Source of the DNA: Burkholderia sp. WSM2230
GTDB taxonomy: Bacteria; Pseudomonadota; Gammaproteobacteria; Burkholderiales; Burkholderiaceae
Assembly: GCF_000472445.1 (NCBI RefSeq)
Contig: NZ_AXAJ01000003.1
Span: forward strand, 62,159-126,158
Direction of reading: 5' to 3'
Length of the DNA: 64,000 bases
Below, one piece after another: positions 31,370 to 42,522 of the stretch. Positions within the stretch are counted from its first letter, which is position 1; the number at the start of each line of letters is the position of its first letter. A program made the translations under genes and the position numbers. The notes under the pieces were generated by a model that saw nothing but the letters and a program-made list of their open reading frames with translations, did no database searches and was not told where the DNA came from.

Positions 31370-32707
31370 ATGTCTGAACTTCATTTGGTCCGGGCCTCCG
31401 CCCGGCGCATCGAGGTGCGCGACGCGACCGGCGACGAACCTGACGCGGCTAATGCTGCACAGTTCGTCTATCTGGGCCGACAGCCGATTCTCGATCGCCA
31501 GGGCGCGCTCAACGCATACGAACTGCTGTTCCGGGCCGGCGCCCACAACTATGCCGAAGTCACCAACGACGCGCAGGCGACCGCGCAGGTGGTGGCGCGC
31601 GCGCTTGGCGGAATCGGCGTGCCCGCCGTGCTCGGGCAGCATCGCGGCTTCGTCAATATCGACCGGGCGATGCTGTTCGACGACATCGTCCACGTGATGC
31701 CGCCGGAGCGCTTCGTGCTCGAAATTCTCGAAACCGTCAGGTTCGACGCGCAACTCGCGCGGCGGCTCAGCGAGTTGCGGCGCGGCGGTTTCCAGGTCGC
31801 GCTCGACGACGTGACCGAGCTATCCGACGAACTACTTGCCATGCTGCCGCATGCGGACATCGTCAAGATCGACTTCCTGCAGACTGAGCGCACGCATCTG
31901 CCAGAACTTGCCGCTGCGATGCGCGGCGAGGGCAAGACGCTGATCGCCGAGAAAGTGGAGACGCGCGAAGACTTCGCGGTTGCGCGCGATCTCGGCTTCG
32001 ATCTGTTCCAGGGCTACTTTTTCGCGCGGCCCCAGGTGCTGGCCGCGCCGAAAAACCGCTCGCCGCGCCCGGGCCTGTTGCGCCTGCTCGCGCTGCTTTC
32101 GCGCGACGCGGGCATCGTCGAACTGGAAGCGGAACTGAAGCTGAACCCGAGCGTGGTGGTGCAGTTGCTGCGCCTCGTGAACTCGAGCGCGTTCGGTCTC
32201 GGACGAAATATCGCGTCGTTGCGCGAGGCGATCATTGCGACAGGCACGCGGCAGATCGCGCGCTGGGCGCAACTGCTGCTTTACGCGGACAGCGGCGATC
32301 TGCCGTGGCGCGCCGATCCGCTCGTGCAACTGGCCGGCACGCGCTCGCGCTTCATGGAACTGGCGGCCGGCTGGATGCGTCCCGCCGACGATGAATTCGC
32401 CGACGCCGCCTTCATGACCGGCATCTTTTCTCTCGTGCATGTGGTGCTCGGCAGCACGCCGAAAGCCGTGCTCGAAAAGCTCGGCCTCGCGCCGCAGATT
32501 CGCGCGGCTATCGTCGAACGGCGTGGGCCGCTCGGCACGCTGCTGCGGATCGCGGAGGCGGCGGGCGAGGGCGCCGATGCGGCGTCGATCGCGCGCGATT
32601 GGGATGCTCCGCCGGAATTCGCCGCGCTCACGCCGGAGATACTGGCCGAGCTCAATCTCTCCGCGGCTGCCTGGTTCGGCGCGCATATCGAAGAAGCGGC
32701 GGCCTGA
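31370..32707 (+). CDS. YuxH-like EAL plus HDOD signalling protein
   Basis: 445-residue paralogue of the protein at 26067 with the same order: EAL-like domain (about 30-225) and HDOD domain (about 230-425). The first motif reads YELLFR and DDFGTG reads LDDVTE, but the later IAEKVE motif keeps its glutamate, unlike the paralogue. The domain junction FDLFQGYFFARPQ and the HDOD motif LKLNPSVVVQLLRLVNSSAFGL are clear. Catalysis remains doubtful. The two paralogues bracket the HDOD-GAF and GGDEF-EAL genes. Confidence 0.86.
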   Translation: MSELHLVRASARRIEVRDATGDEPDAANAAQFVYLGRQPILDRQGALNAYELLFRAGAHNYAEVTNDAQATAQVVARALGGIGVPAVLGQHRGFVNIDRAMLFDDIVHVMPPERFVLEILETVRFDAQLARRLSELRRGGFQVALDDVTELSDELLAMLPHADIVKIDFLQTERTHLPELAAAMRGEGKTLIAEKVETREDFAVARDLGFDLFQGYFFARPQVLAAPKNRSPRPGLLRLLALLSRDAGIVELEAELKLNPSVVVQLLRLVNSSAFGLGRNIASLREAIIATGTRQIARWAQLLLYADSGDLPWRADPLVQLAGTRSRFMELAAGWMRPADDEFADAAFMTGIFSLVHVVLGSTPKAVLEKLGLAPQIRAAIVERRGPLGTLLRIAEAAGEGADAASIARDWDAPPEFAALTPEILAELNLSAAAWFGAHIEEAAA

Positions 32708-32773
32708 TTGGGGGTTATGGGTTGCGGATCGCCGACCGCGGGTTGGCGAGTGGGGCGTGCCGGGTGTCGAATC

Positions 32774-32822
32774 CGAGTGGCGAGTGGCGAGTGCGGAGTG
32801 GCGAGTGCGGAGTGCGGAGTGC
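32774..32822 (+). repeat. 7-bp tandem repeat, seven units
   Basis: Seven consecutive units of the form SGAGTGS (CGAGTGG, CGAGTGC or GGAGTGC) lie in the 359-bp gap (32708-33066) between the EAL/HDOD gene and the peroxiredoxin. I see nothing else notable in that gap. Confidence 0.85.
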
Positions 32823-33066
32823 CGTGCGCCGCCAACGTCGGCATTCCGGGCACGCGCAGCGCGCAGTTTTCGTGTACGTGGTCCAATAGAGGACAAGGCC
32901 AGCCGTTCATGCTTCGTTGCGCCGCTTCGTTGCGCCGCTCCACGCGGCCCGAATGCTGCACGAGTGCACAATGAATGCGCCAGGAACGCGCTATGCATCC
33001 TGCCGGACGGCGCGGCCCTAAACCCCTTCCCGCCAACGGTAAGCATCACCGCTCAAAGGACAGCAG

Positions 33067-33630
33067 ATGAAGATAAACCTCATGCCGGCAGCGCTGGCCG
33101 CAGCCGTCTCGGTGACGTGCGCCGCCTGGTCGTTGAACGCCTGCGCGACGCTCAAACCCGGCGACACCGCTCCGCCGTTCACCGCACAGGCGTCGCTCGG
33201 CGGCAAGACGTACACGTATTCGCTTGCCGACGAGCTGAAGAAAGGACCGGTGGTGCTGTACTTCTATCCGGCCGCTTTCACGAAGGGCTGCACGATCGAG
33301 GCGCATGAATTCGCCGAGGCCGTCGACGAATATAAAAAATATGGCGCGACGGTGATCGGCGTGTCGCACGACAACATCGACACGCTGACGAAATTCTCCG
33401 TGAGCGAGTGCCGCAGCAAATTCCCTGTGGCGGCGGACGCGGAGTCGAAGGTGATCGGCGCCTACGATGCGGGCATGCCGATGTATAGCTCGATGGCCAA
33501 TCGCGTCTCGTACGTGATCGCGCCGGACGGCAAGATCATCTACGAATACACGAGCCTGTCGCCCGAGAAGCACGTCGAGAACACGCTGAAGGCCGTGAAG
33601 GATTGGGCCGCGACGCACAAGCTGCCGTAA
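33067..33630 (+). CDS. Exported PrxQ/BCP-type peroxiredoxin
   Basis: 187-residue thiol peroxidase. The N-terminal 26 residues form a signal with a possible lipobox (LNAC, C26), so it may be periplasmic or lipid-anchored. The peroxidatic site is P68-AAF-T72-KG-C75, matching the PxxxTxxC motif. A second cysteine, C115 in SECRSKFP, is a candidate resolving residue. VSYVIAPDGKIIY is the typical C-terminal strand pair. It would reduce hydroperoxides using an external thiol donor. AGGACAGCAG precedes the ATG. Confidence 0.88.
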   Translation: MKINLMPAALAAAVSVTCAAWSLNACATLKPGDTAPPFTAQASLGGKTYTYSLADELKKGPVVLYFYPAAFTKGCTIEAHEFAEAVDEYKKYGATVIGVSHDNIDTLTKFSVSECRSKFPVAADAESKVIGAYDAGMPMYSSMANRVSYVIAPDGKIIYEYTSLSPEKHVENTLKAVKDWAATHKLP

Positions 33631-33652
33631 GGCTTTTTGTCGAGAGTTCGCT

Positions 33653-34117
33653 ATGCCGATTCTGGTTGGACTATTGGCGCTGATCGCGCTGGTGTACGGC
33701 GCGGTGCGCGCGTTCGACGCATTGCAGGCAGGGTTCGGAACGTCGGTCGCCGTCGGCGTGGCGGCGCTGGCGGCTTTGCTGCTGGCGGCCGCGGTCGCTT
33801 ACTGGTTGCGCCGGAGAAAGGAAGTCGCGCCGAACATCCGCGACGGCGACTGGACGCATCGGCTCGATGGCAGTTGGGGTTCGGTGCGTCTCGCTTCGGG
33901 CAAGCGCCTCTGTGAGGTTCATGTCGGCGCAGAGCAGGGCGCTTATATCTTTGCCGATCTGCTTGGCGCCGACCTGCAGCGTCACGAAGCGCAGTGGCAG
34001 CTTGCGCTGAAGGTCAAGGACACCGCGCGCGGCGTGTGGCTGTTGCCCATGCGGAGCGAGCGGCAGGGCAGGCAATGGCAGCGCATTTTCCTGCTCGCGA
34101 TGCAGCAGAAGCTTTGA
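33653..34117 (+). CDS. Hypothetical two-helix membrane protein
   Basis: 154 residues. Two hydrophobic helices (about 3-20 and 30-50) are followed by a basic RRRK segment, so the 100-residue C-terminal part is probably cytoplasmic. That domain is mixed alpha/beta (RLDGSWGSVRLASGKRLCEVHV, ADLLGADLQRH), with no motif I recognise. It begins 22 bp after the peroxiredoxin gene in the same direction and may be co-transcribed. Function unknown. Confidence 0.7.
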   Translation: MPILVGLLALIALVYGAVRAFDALQAGFGTSVAVGVAALAALLLAAAVAYWLRRRKEVAPNIRDGDWTHRLDGSWGSVRLASGKRLCEVHVGAEQGAYIFADLLGADLQRHEAQWQLALKVKDTARGVWLLPMRSERQGRQWQRIFLLAMQQKL

Positions 34118-34201
34118 GGCCGCTCGAACGCGCGGCGCCGCATTGCTCGGCAGCCTTTGCATGTTTCTTCAAAAGCCGCCGCGGATGCGGGTCGCGTCAC
34201 A

Positions 34202-37200
34202 TCATGAGGCAGGCGTGATCCCGCCTCTGCGTGCCTTGCGCGACTCCCAGCGCACGCGAATCCGGTCCATGTACAGATAGACCACCGGCGTGGTGTAGAG
34301 CGTCAGCATCTGACTCATGATCAGCCCGCCGACAATCGCAATGCCGAGCGGCGCGCGCAACTCCGCGCCTTCGCCGCGCCCGAATGCGAGCGGCAGCGCG
34401 CCCAGCATCGCGGCGAAGGTGGTCATCATGATCGGGCGGAAACGCAGCAGGCACGCCTCGTGAATCGCGTCGCGCGACGAGCGGCCGTGCCGCGACGCCT
34501 CGATCGCGAAGTCCACCATCATGATCGCGTTCTTCTTGACGATGCCGATCAGCAGAATCACGCCGATCAACGCGATGATGCTGAACTCGGTCTGAAAGAG
34601 CAGCAGCGCGAGCAACGCGCCCACGCCCGCCGACGGCAGCGTCGACAGAATGGTGAGCGGGTGGATATAGCTCTCATAAAGGATGCCGAGCACGATATAC
34701 ACGGCGGCGAGCGCGGCCAGAATCAGGATCGGCTGGTCCGACATCGACTGCTGGAACGCCTGCGCGGTGCCCTGGAAGCTGCCGTGGATCGTCGCCGGCA
34801 TGCCGATCTCGGCCATGGTCTGGTAGATCGCCTGCGTCGCCGTGGAAAGGGACACGCCCGGCGGCAGATTGAAGGAAATCGTGGAGGCGACGAACTGGCT
34901 CTGGTGATTCACCGAAAGCGGCGTATTGCCTGGCCCGAAGCTCGCGATTGCGGAGAGCGGCACCATGGTTTCCTTCGACGTGGACACTGCCGCGCCCGAC
35001 GATGCGCTCGACTTGCCACTCGTCGCAATGGAATTGATCGCCTGGTTGCGCGCGGAATCGGCGGCAATCGTCGCGGCGCTTTGCGCCGTGGTGCCCGCCG
35101 TGCCGCCCGCCGAGGCACTGGTGGACGACGAGGTGGATTTGTCCGATGCCGTGACCGTGCCTGCGGGCGCGTTGGTGGTCTGTGCGCCGCTCGCGCTGCC
35201 GCCCGACGTGCTGATGTAGACCTGCTTGAGCATGTCCGGGCTTTGCCAGTACCTGGGCGCGACTTCCATCACAACGTGATACTGGTTCAGCGGGTTGTAG
35301 ATCGTCGACACCTGGCGCTGGCCGAATGCGTCGTACAGCGTGTTGTCGATCTGCGCGGGCTTGATGCCGAGACGCGCCGCGCTCGCGCGGTCGATGGTCA
35401 CCATCGCTTCGAGGCCGCCTTGCTGCTGGTCGGAATTGACGTCGGCCAGTTCCTTGCGCGCCTGCAACGCCTCGGTGAGCTTCGGTCCCCACAGGTACAG
35501 GTCGGGCGTGGAATCTGCGAGCAGCGTGAACTGGTACTGCGCATTCGACTGCCGCCCGCCGACCCGAATATCCTGCACCGCCTGCAGGAATGTGCGTGCG
35601 CCGGCGACGTCGCCAAGCGGCGCGCGCAGTTGCTGGATGACCTGATCGGCGGAAATCTTGCGCTCGCTCTTCGGCTTGAGCGACACGAACATGAAGCCCG
35701 AATTGGTCTGCCGGCCGCCCGTGAAGCCGACCACGCTGTCCACGGCCGGGTTCTTGCCGACAATCTCCATCATCTGCGAGAACTTGCCTTTCATGGCCTG
35801 GAACGAAGTGCTCTGGTCCGCCTGAATGCCGCCGATGAGCCGGCCGGTGTCCTGCTGCGGAAAGAAGCCCTTCGGCACCACGATGTAGAGCCAGATATTC
35901 AGGCCGATGGTGGCCAGCAGAATGAACAGGATCAGCCGCGGATGCAGCAGCGCCCAGCCGAGCGTGCGTTCGTAACCGCGCTGCATGCTCGCAAAGCCGC
36001 GTTCGAGCCAGCGCCCGAAACGGCCTTCCTGTTTCTGTTCGTGCGGCTCGCGCAAGAGGCGCGAGCACATCATGGGCGTGAGCGTGAGCGAGACGATCAG
36101 CGACACGCCGATCGCCAGCGAGAGCGTCAGCGCGAACTCGCGGAACAGGCGCCCGACGATGCCGCCCATCAGCAGAATAGGCAGGAACACGGCGACGAGC
36201 GAGATGCTGATCGACATCACCGTGAAGCCGACTTCGCGGGCGCCGAGGAACGCGGCCTTCATGCGCGGCACGCCGTTCTCGATATGCCGCGAGATGTTCT
36301 CGAGCACCACGATGGCGTCGTCCACCACGAAGCCGGTCGCGATGGTCAAGGCCATCAGCGAGAGGTTGTCGATGGAAAAGCCGAGCAGATACATCGCGCC
36401 GAACGTGCCGATGATCGATACCGGTACGGCCACGCTCGGAATCAGCGTGGCGCGCCAGTTGCGCAGGAACAGGAACACCACCATCACGACGAGCGCCACC
36501 GCGATCATCAGCGTGTGTTCGGTGTCTTTGAGCGACGCGCGGATCGTGGTGGAGCGGTCGGCGGTCGGCGTGATGTCCACGTCCGCGGGCAGCGACGCGT
36601 GCAGTTGCGGCAGCATCGCCGTAACACGGTCGATTGTCTCGATGATGTTCGCGCCGGGTTGCCGGTACAGGATCACGAGCACCGAGCGCTTGCCGTTGAA
36701 GAGGCCCAGGTTGCGCAGATCTTCGACGGAATCGACGACTTCGGCCACATCCGACAGTTTGACCGCGGAGCCGTTGCGATACGCGATCACGAGGTCGCGA
36801 TACTGCGCCGCCTTGCTCGCCTGGTCGTTCGTGTAGATCTGCACGCGGTTCTGGCCGAACTCGATCGAGCCCTTCGGACTGTTGGCGTTGGCCGCGGCCA
36901 GCGCCGCGCGCACGTCTTCGAGACCAATGCCGTAGTGGAACAGCGCCTGCGGCTCCAGTTCGACGCGCACGGCCGGATTGGCCGAGCCGCTCACATCCAC
37001 TTCGCCGACACCTTCCACTTGCGAGAGCGACTGCTGCAACACGGTGGCCGCGGAGTCGTACAACTGGCCCGCGGTGAGCGTTTTCGACGTGAGCGCGAGA
37101 ATCATGATCGGCGCGTCGGCCGGATTGACCTTGTGGTACGTCGGGTTGCTGCGCAGGCTGGCCGGCAGGTCGGCGCGCGCGGCGTTGATCGCCGCCTGCA

Positions 37201-37522
37201 CGTCGCGCGCCGCGCCGTCGATATTGCGGTTCAGGCCGAACTGCATCGTGATGCGCGTGGAGCCGACCGAGCTCATCGAGGTCATTTCAGTGACGTCGGC
37301 AATGGAGCCGAGATGCCGCTCGAGCGGACTGGCCACGCTGGTGGCCACGGTGTCCGGGCTCGCGCCCGGCAGCGACGCCTGGATCGAAATGGTCGGGAAG
37401 TCCACCTGCGGCAGCGGCGCGACCGGCAGCTTCATGAACGCGAAAATGCCGGACAGCGCGATGCCGATGGCCAGCAGCGTGGTGGCGACGGGGCGCGCAA
37501 TAAACGGACGCGACAGGTTCAT
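34202..37522 (-). CDS. mdtC: RND efflux permease MdtC with unusual insertion
   Basis: 1106-residue inner-membrane drug/proton antiporter of the HAE-1 family, partner of MdtB. It starts [20 protein letters not shown] and contains [15 protein letters not shown], the TM4 region [14 protein letters not shown] with proton-relay acidic residues, and [10 protein letters not shown]. coli MdtC is about 1025 residues; the extra length is mainly a Ser/Thr/Ala/Gly-rich insertion at about residues 770-852 (nt 34965-35215) in a periplasmic docking or porter loop. It starts 4 bp after the mdtB stop; the in-frame ATG at 37564 would overlap mdtB. Confidence 0.93.
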   Translation of the reverse strand: MNLSRPFIARPVATTLLAIGIALSGIFAFMKLPVAPLPQVDFPTISIQASLPGASPDTVATSVASPLERHLGSIADVTEMTSMSSVGSTRITMQFGLNRNIDGAARDVQAAINAARADLPASLRSNPTYHKVNPADAPIMILALTSKTLTAGQLYDSAATVLQQSLSQVEGVGEVDVSGSANPAVRVELEPQALFHYGIGLEDVRAALAAANANSPKGSIEFGQNRVQIYTNDQASKAAQYRDLVIAYRNGSAVKLSDVAEVVDSVEDLRNLGLFNGKRSVLVILYRQPGANIIETIDRVTAMLPQLHASLPADVDITPTADRSTTIRASLKDTEHTLMIAVALVVMVVFLFLRNWRATLIPSVAVPVSIIGTFGAMYLLGFSIDNLSLMALTIATGFVVDDAIVVLENISRHIENGVPRMKAAFLGAREVGFTVMSISISLVAVFLPILLMGGIVGRLFREFALTLSLAIGVSLIVSLTLTPMMCSRLLREPHEQKQEGRFGRWLERGFASMQRGYERTLGWALLHPRLILFILLATIGLNIWLYIVVPKGFFPQQDTGRLIGGIQADQSTSFQAMKGKFSQMMEIVGKNPAVDSVVGFTGGRQTNSGFMFVSLKPKSERKISADQVIQQLRAPLGDVAGARTFLQAVQDIRVGGRQSNAQYQFTLLADSTPDLYLWGPKLTEALQARKELADVNSDQQQGGLEAMVTIDRASAARLGIKPAQIDNTLYDAFGQRQVSTIYNPLNQYHVVMEVAPRYWQSPDMLKQVYISTSGGSASGAQTTNAPAGTVTASDKSTSSSTSASAGGTAGTTAQSAATIAADSARNQAINSIATSGKSSASSGAAVSTSKETMVPLSAIASFGPGNTPLSVNHQSQFVASTISFNLPPGVSLSTATQAIYQTMAEIGMPATIHGSFQGTAQAFQQSMSDQPILILAALAAVYIVLGILYESYIHPLTILSTLPSAGVGALLALLLFQTEFSIIALIGVILLIGIVKKNAIMMVDFAIEASRHGRSSRDAIHEACLLRFRPIMMTTFAAMLGALPLAFGRGEGAELRAPLGIAIVGGLIMSQMLTLYTTPVVYLYMDRIRVRWESRKARRGGITPAS

Positions 37523-37526
37523 CGCC

Positions 37527-40500
37527 TCAGGTCCCCGCATCCGTTGCGCCGGCCGCCGGGCCACCGCGGTTGAACCGTTCGCGCGCGCGGCGTGCCAACG
37601 AGTCGAACGCGAGGTAGATCACCGGCGTGGTGAAAAGCGTGAGCAACTGGCTCACGATCAGACCGCCTGCAATCGCGATACCGAGCGGCCGGCGCAATTC
37701 CGAACCGGCACCAGTGCCGAGCATCAGCGGCAGCGCGCCGAGCAGCGCGGCGAGCGTGGTCATCAGGATCGGGCGGAAGCGCAGCAGGCACGCCTGGTAA
37801 ATCGCTTCGCGCGGCGCCTTGCCTTCCTCGCGTTCGGCGTAAAGCGCGAAGTCGATCATCATGATGGCGTTCTTCTTCACGATGCCGATCAGCAGCACGA
37901 TGCCGATAATGCCTATGATGTCGAGATCGTGGCCCGTGATCAGCAGCGCGAGTAATGCGCCCACGCCGGCCGAGGGCAGCGTCGACAGAATCGTGATCGG
38001 GTGAATGAAGCTCTCGTACAGCACGCCGAGCACGATATACATCGTGACGATGGCCGCGAGAATCAGAAACAGCTCGTTCGACAGCGACGCCTGGAAGGCG
38101 AGCGCCGCGCCCTGATAACGCGTCTGGAAGGACGCGGGCAGGCCGATGTCCTTCTCGGCCTGTTCGATTGCCTTGACCGCCGCGCCGAGCGACGAACCAG
38201 GCGCGAGGTTGAACGAGACCGTGGTCGCCGGGAACTGGCTCAGGTGCGTGACGAGCAGCGGTGCCGGCTTTTCGACGAACCTCGCGATGGCCGAGAGCGG
38301 CACCTGTCCGCCCGACGATGTGGACGAGGGCAGATAGATCGAATTGAGCGACTCGGTGTAATGCTGCATCGAAGGCTGCGCTTCCAGAATCACGCGGTAC
38401 TGGTTCGACTGCGTGAAGATGGTCGAGACAATGCGCTGGCCGAACGCGTCGTAGAGCGCGCTGTCCACGGTGGCGGGCGTGATGCCGTAACGCGACGCCG
38501 TGGCGCGGTCGATCTCGACGTAGACCGACTGGCCGTTGTCCTGCAGATCGGTGGCGACGTCGGCGAGTTCGGGCGCCTGTTTGAGCCGCTCGAGGAGCTT
38601 CGGCACCCACGTCGTGAATTCGCCGATGTTCGGGTCCGTCAGCATGAACTGATACTGCGTGGGGCTGACAGTCGAGTCGATTGTCAGGTCCTGCACCGGC
38701 TGCATATACAGCGACGCGCCCGCAATATGTGCGACGTCCTGCTGCAATTGCCGGATCACTTCGCTCGCGGTGCTGCTGCGGTCGTCGCGCGGTTTCAGGT
38801 TGATCAGCATGCGGCCGCTGTTCAGCGTGATATTGCTGCCGTCCACGCCGATGAACGACGTGAGGCTCTGCACGTCCGGGTTCTTCAGGATCTGCGCCGC
38901 GAGTTCCTGCTGACGCTCGGCCATCGATGCATACGACACCGACTGCGGCGCCTGCGTGATCGCCTGAATCACGCCCGTGTCCTGCACCGGAAAGAAGCCC
39001 TTCGGAATGAACACGTAAAGCAGCGCGGTGAGCACGAGTGTCAGTACTGCGACGACAAGCGTTGAGCGCTGCCGGTTCAGCACCCACGTGAGTGCGACTG
39101 CGTAACGGGCGATGACCCAGTCGATCGCGCGGTGCGCGCGCGCCTCGAACCGGTGGCTCTCGTGCGGCGGCGTGTGGCGCAGCAGCTTCGCGCACATCAT
39201 TGGCACGAGCGTGAGCGACACGACTGCAGAAATCACGATGGTCACGGCGAGCGTGATTGCGAACTCGTGGAACAGGCGGCCCACCACGTCGCCCATGAAG
39301 AGCAGCGGAATCAGCACGGCGATCAGCGAAACGGTCAGCGAAATGATGGTGAAGCCAATCTGCTTCGAGCCCTTCAGTGCGGCTTCGAGCGGCGATTCGC
39401 CTTCTTCCACGTAACGCGCGATGTTCTCGATCATCACGATCGCGTCGTCGACCACAAAGCCGGTCGCGATGGTCAGCGCCATCAGCGATAAGTTATCCAG
39501 CGAGAAGCCGCACAGATACATCACGGCGAGCGTGCCGATCAGCGAGAGCGGCACCGAGAGACTAGGAATGATGGTCGCGTAGACGTTGGCGAGGAACAGG
39601 TACATGACCAGCACGACGAGCACGACCGACATGGCCAGCTCGAACTGCACGTCGCGCACCGAGGCGCGGATCGTAGTGGTGCGGTCGGTCACGACCTGCA
39701 CGTCGAGCGCGGCAGGCAAGGCCTGCTGCAATTGCGGCAGCAGCTTCTTGATATTGTCCACCACCTGGATCACGTTGGCACCCGGCTGGCGCTGCACGTT
39801 CAGGATGATGGCCGGCGTGCCGTCCACCCAGGCGCCGAGCTTGGTGTTTTCCGCGCCCTGCACGATGGTCGCGACGTCGGTCAGCATCACCGGGCGGCCG
39901 CTCTTGTACGCGACCACCGCGCTTTTGTAGGCGTCGGCGTCGGTCAACTGGTCGTTCGCGTTGATCGTGTAGTTGCGCGTCGGTCCGTCGAAGTTGCCCT
40001 TCGGCGTGTTGACGTTCAGGTTCGAGATGGTGGTGCGCAGATCGTCCAGGTTCAGCCCATAGGCGGCGAGCGCACGCGGGTTCGCCTGAATCCGCACGGC
40101 CGGCCGCTGGCCGCCCGACAGGCTCACGAGACCCACCCCGCCGACCTGCGAGATTTTCTGCGCAAGCCGCGTGTCGGCGAGATCCTGAACCTGCGTGAGC
40201 GGCAAGGTTTTCGACGTGATGGCGAGCGTGATGATGGGCGCGTCGGCGGGATTGACCTTGGCGTAGATCGGCGGCGCGGGCAGGTCCGACGGCAGCAGGT
40301 TGCCCGCTGCGTTGATGGCGGCCTGCACTTCCTGCTCGGCGATGTCGAGCGGCAGATCGAGGGCGAACTGCAGCGTGATGATCGACGAACCGGCCGAGCT
40401 TTGCGACGACATCTGATTGAGCGACGGCATCTGCCCGAACTGGCGCTCGAGCGGCGCGGTGACGGACGAGGTCATCACGTCCGGGCTCGCGCCCGGATAG

Positions 40501-40649
40501 AAGGTTTGCACCTGAATGGTCGGATAGTCGACTTCGGGCAGCGCGGAGAGCGGCAAAAAGCGCAGCGCGACGAGGCCGACCAGCATGATCGCCGCCATCA
40601 GCAGCGCGGTGCCGACGGGACGCAGAATAAAAGCGCGAGATGGATTCAT
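37527..40649 (-). CDS. mdtB: RND efflux permease MdtB
   Basis: 1040-residue HAE-1 RND permease, identical in length to E. coli MdtB, which works as an MdtB2-MdtC heterotrimer. Motifs: [57 protein letters not shown] in TM4 and [15 protein letters not shown] near TM10-11. It lies between mdtA (18 bp upstream) and mdtC (4 bp downstream) on the minus strand. Typical substrates of the family are novobiocin, deoxycholate and similar amphiphiles; actual specificity here is unknown. Confidence 0.95.
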   Translation of the reverse strand: MNPSRAFILRPVGTALLMAAIMLVGLVALRFLPLSALPEVDYPTIQVQTFYPGASPDVMTSSVTAPLERQFGQMPSLNQMSSQSSAGSSIITLQFALDLPLDIAEQEVQAAINAAGNLLPSDLPAPPIYAKVNPADAPIITLAITSKTLPLTQVQDLADTRLAQKISQVGGVGLVSLSGGQRPAVRIQANPRALAAYGLNLDDLRTTISNLNVNTPKGNFDGPTRNYTINANDQLTDADAYKSAVVAYKSGRPVMLTDVATIVQGAENTKLGAWVDGTPAIILNVQRQPGANVIQVVDNIKKLLPQLQQALPAALDVQVVTDRTTTIRASVRDVQFELAMSVVLVVLVMYLFLANVYATIIPSLSVPLSLIGTLAVMYLCGFSLDNLSLMALTIATGFVVDDAIVMIENIARYVEEGESPLEAALKGSKQIGFTIISLTVSLIAVLIPLLFMGDVVGRLFHEFAITLAVTIVISAVVSLTLVPMMCAKLLRHTPPHESHRFEARAHRAIDWVIARYAVALTWVLNRQRSTLVVAVLTLVLTALLYVFIPKGFFPVQDTGVIQAITQAPQSVSYASMAERQQELAAQILKNPDVQSLTSFIGVDGSNITLNSGRMLINLKPRDDRSSTASEVIRQLQQDVAHIAGASLYMQPVQDLTIDSTVSPTQYQFMLTDPNIGEFTTWVPKLLERLKQAPELADVATDLQDNGQSVYVEIDRATASRYGITPATVDSALYDAFGQRIVSTIFTQSNQYRVILEAQPSMQHYTESLNSIYLPSSTSSGGQVPLSAIARFVEKPAPLLVTHLSQFPATTVSFNLAPGSSLGAAVKAIEQAEKDIGLPASFQTRYQGAALAFQASLSNELFLILAAIVTMYIVLGVLYESFIHPITILSTLPSAGVGALLALLITGHDLDIIGIIGIVLLIGIVKKNAIMMIDFALYAEREEGKAPREAIYQACLLRFRPILMTTLAALLGALPLMLGTGAGSELRRPLGIAIAGGLIVSQLLTLFTTPVIYLAFDSLARRARERFNRGGPAAGATDAGT

Positions 40650-40667
40650 GCGGTAAGTGCGGTGCCT

Positions 40668-42164
40668 TTATTGCGAGGCTTGCGCCGCGTGCCTGCCGTG
40701 ATGGGCGCGTGCGCCGGAGGCAGCGGAGGCAACCGCGGCACCGGAGGCACCGTAGGCTGCCGCGCCGCTTGCGCCGCTGGCACCGCTTGCGCCGCTTGCG
40801 GCGGCTGCGCCCCGTGCGCCGCGCGAGCCCGAAGCGCCGCGCGGCTTATCGTCCGGAATGGTGATCTTCGCGCCTTCCTTCAGGCGGTCGGAGCCGTCGA
40901 TCACGACGCGCTCGCCTACCTGCAGGCCCGACTTGATGCTGGTGCGCTCGCCGTCGACGGGACCGACCTTCACCGGCCGCACGGTCACCGTGTTGTCCGG
41001 TTTCACGACGTACACGAACTGGCCCATCGAACCGTTGAGCACCGCCGAGGTCGGCACGATCACCGCGTCCTTGATCGTGTTGACGAGCAGGCGCGTGTTG
41101 ACGAACTGGTTCGGGAACAGCAGGTTCTTGCTGTTCTGGAAGATCGCGCGCAGTTTGACGGTGCCGGTGGTGGTGTCGATCTGGTTGTCGAGCGTCTCCA
41201 GCGTGCCGCCTTCGAGCGACCTGGTGTTGCTGCGGTCGTACGCGGTCACGGAGAGCTTTGCGCCCGCTTGCGTCTGCTCGAGAATCTGCTGCAGGTTGTC
41301 TTCCGACGTGGTGAAGATCACGCTGATCGGCTGCAACTGCGTAATGACGACGATGCCGTTGGTCAAACTGGGCGTCACGTAGTTGCCCGGATCGACCTGG
41401 CGAAGGCCGACGCGCCCCGACACCGGCGCGGTGATGCGCGCATAGACGAGGTCGAGCTTGTAGGTGTCGACATTGGCCTTGTCCGACTTGACGGTGCCTT
41501 CGTATTGACGCACGAGCGACGCCTGTGTATCGACCTGCTGGCTCGCAATCGAGTCTTGCGACAGTAGCGTCTGATAGCGCTTCAGATCGAGACGCGCGGT
41601 TTGCAGCAGGGCTTCGTCGCGCGCGAGTGTGCCTTGCGCGTTGTCGAGCGAGATCTGGTAGGGGCGCGGGTCGATTTGCGCGAGCACGTCGCCCTTTTTG
41701 ACCATCTGGCCTTCCGTGAAATACACGTCCTGCAACGTGCCGCTCAACTGCGGCAGAACCGTCACGCTCGCGAGCGGCGTGACGGTGCCAAGGGCGGTCA
41801 GCACGACCGGCATCTCGCCTTGCGTCGCAGCGGCCACATGCACCGGCTGGGGCATGTTCGCCATCGCGCCGGGACCTCCGCGGCCCGGCCGGCCGGTATG
41901 AGCGCCGCTCGCGCCCGGCGCGGCCGCGCCGCCTGGCGAGCCCCACGGATGCCAGCGCCACAGCACGAAGCCGAGAATCAGCAGCGCGAGGACGATGAGC
42001 GCGAGGTTGCGGCCGCGATGGCTTCTCACAGCGCCGGGTGGCCGGTCGCGCCCATCCCGCGCCTCGGGCGCATGCGAGGGACGGGCGGCGGCGTCGTCGG
42101 GCGTCCTGGGGGAAGCCGGAGCGGCGGGGCGTGAAGTTTCCGAATGCTGTTGTTGTTCGTCCAT
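40668..42164 (-). CDS. mdtA: RND periplasmic adaptor (membrane fusion protein) MdtA
   Basis: 498-residue adaptor linking MdtBC to an outer-membrane channel. A Pro/Arg-rich cytoplasmic N-terminus is followed by one membrane anchor (LALIVLALLILGFVLW, about 53-69). A Gly/Ala/Pro linker then leads into the lipoyl and alpha-hairpin region (VTVLPQLSGTLQDVYFTEGQ, DVLAQIDPRPY, YARITAPVSGRVG) and a beta-barrel domain. The tail (about 450-498) is an Ala-Ser-Gly repeat that extends beyond E. coli MdtA (415 residues). The start at 42164 avoids an upstream stretch without family character. No tolC-type gene follows in this operon. Confidence 0.93.
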   Translation of the reverse strand: MDEQQQHSETSRPAAPASPRTPDDAAARPSHAPEARDGRDRPPGAVRSHRGRNLALIVLALLILGFVLWRWHPWGSPGGAAAPGASGAHTGRPGRGGPGAMANMPQPVHVAAATQGEMPVVLTALGTVTPLASVTVLPQLSGTLQDVYFTEGQMVKKGDVLAQIDPRPYQISLDNAQGTLARDEALLQTARLDLKRYQTLLSQDSIASQQVDTQASLVRQYEGTVKSDKANVDTYKLDLVYARITAPVSGRVGLRQVDPGNYVTPSLTNGIVVITQLQPISVIFTTSEDNLQQILEQTQAGAKLSVTAYDRSNTRSLEGGTLETLDNQIDTTTGTVKLRAIFQNSKNLLFPNQFVNTRLLVNTIKDAVIVPTSAVLNGSMGQFVYVVKPDNTVTVRPVKVGPVDGERTSIKSGLQVGERVVIDGSDRLKEGAKITIPDDKPRGASGSRGARGAAAASGASGASGASGAAAYGASGAAVASAASGARAHHGRHAAQASQ

Positions 42165-42522
42165 CGGTTCGGTCAGTGACTGCTTGGAAGTGTGGCGTAG
42201 GCGCGATTGTGCCGCATCGGCGCCTGGCATTCGCGCGCGAGGATGCACGGCAGGCCGTTTCGACAGCGGGCAAGCCGCGCACGTTCAGCGCGATGCTACC
42301 CGAGACGCGGACAAAGGATGCCTGCGCGGTGCCACAGGAGCCTCGCGATCCGGGCTCCGGCAGGCCCTTCGGGCGGCCTTGCGCCAGAGCGCGCCGGCAG
42401 CTGCGCGGCAGGAATGCATGATCCTACGTCTCGCCCTCTGTAACAGTCCACCTGCGTATTTTTCTTTTGATTACGCCGGTTACAGGGGGCGGGGTGGGCG
42501 TGCTGACGGCGCGGCGGCGCGT
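42165..42522. other. Intergenic region upstream of mdtABC
   Basis: 358 bp between mdtA and the IclR gene end, both on the minus strand. It must contain the mdtABC promoter. No coding sequence or clear operator was recognised. Confidence 0.4.

Noticed and set aside
34460..37573. 1037-codon plus-strand open frame opposite mdtC
   Set aside because: Its translation is dominated by Arg, Asp, His and Gly, as expected for the complement of an RND permease gene.
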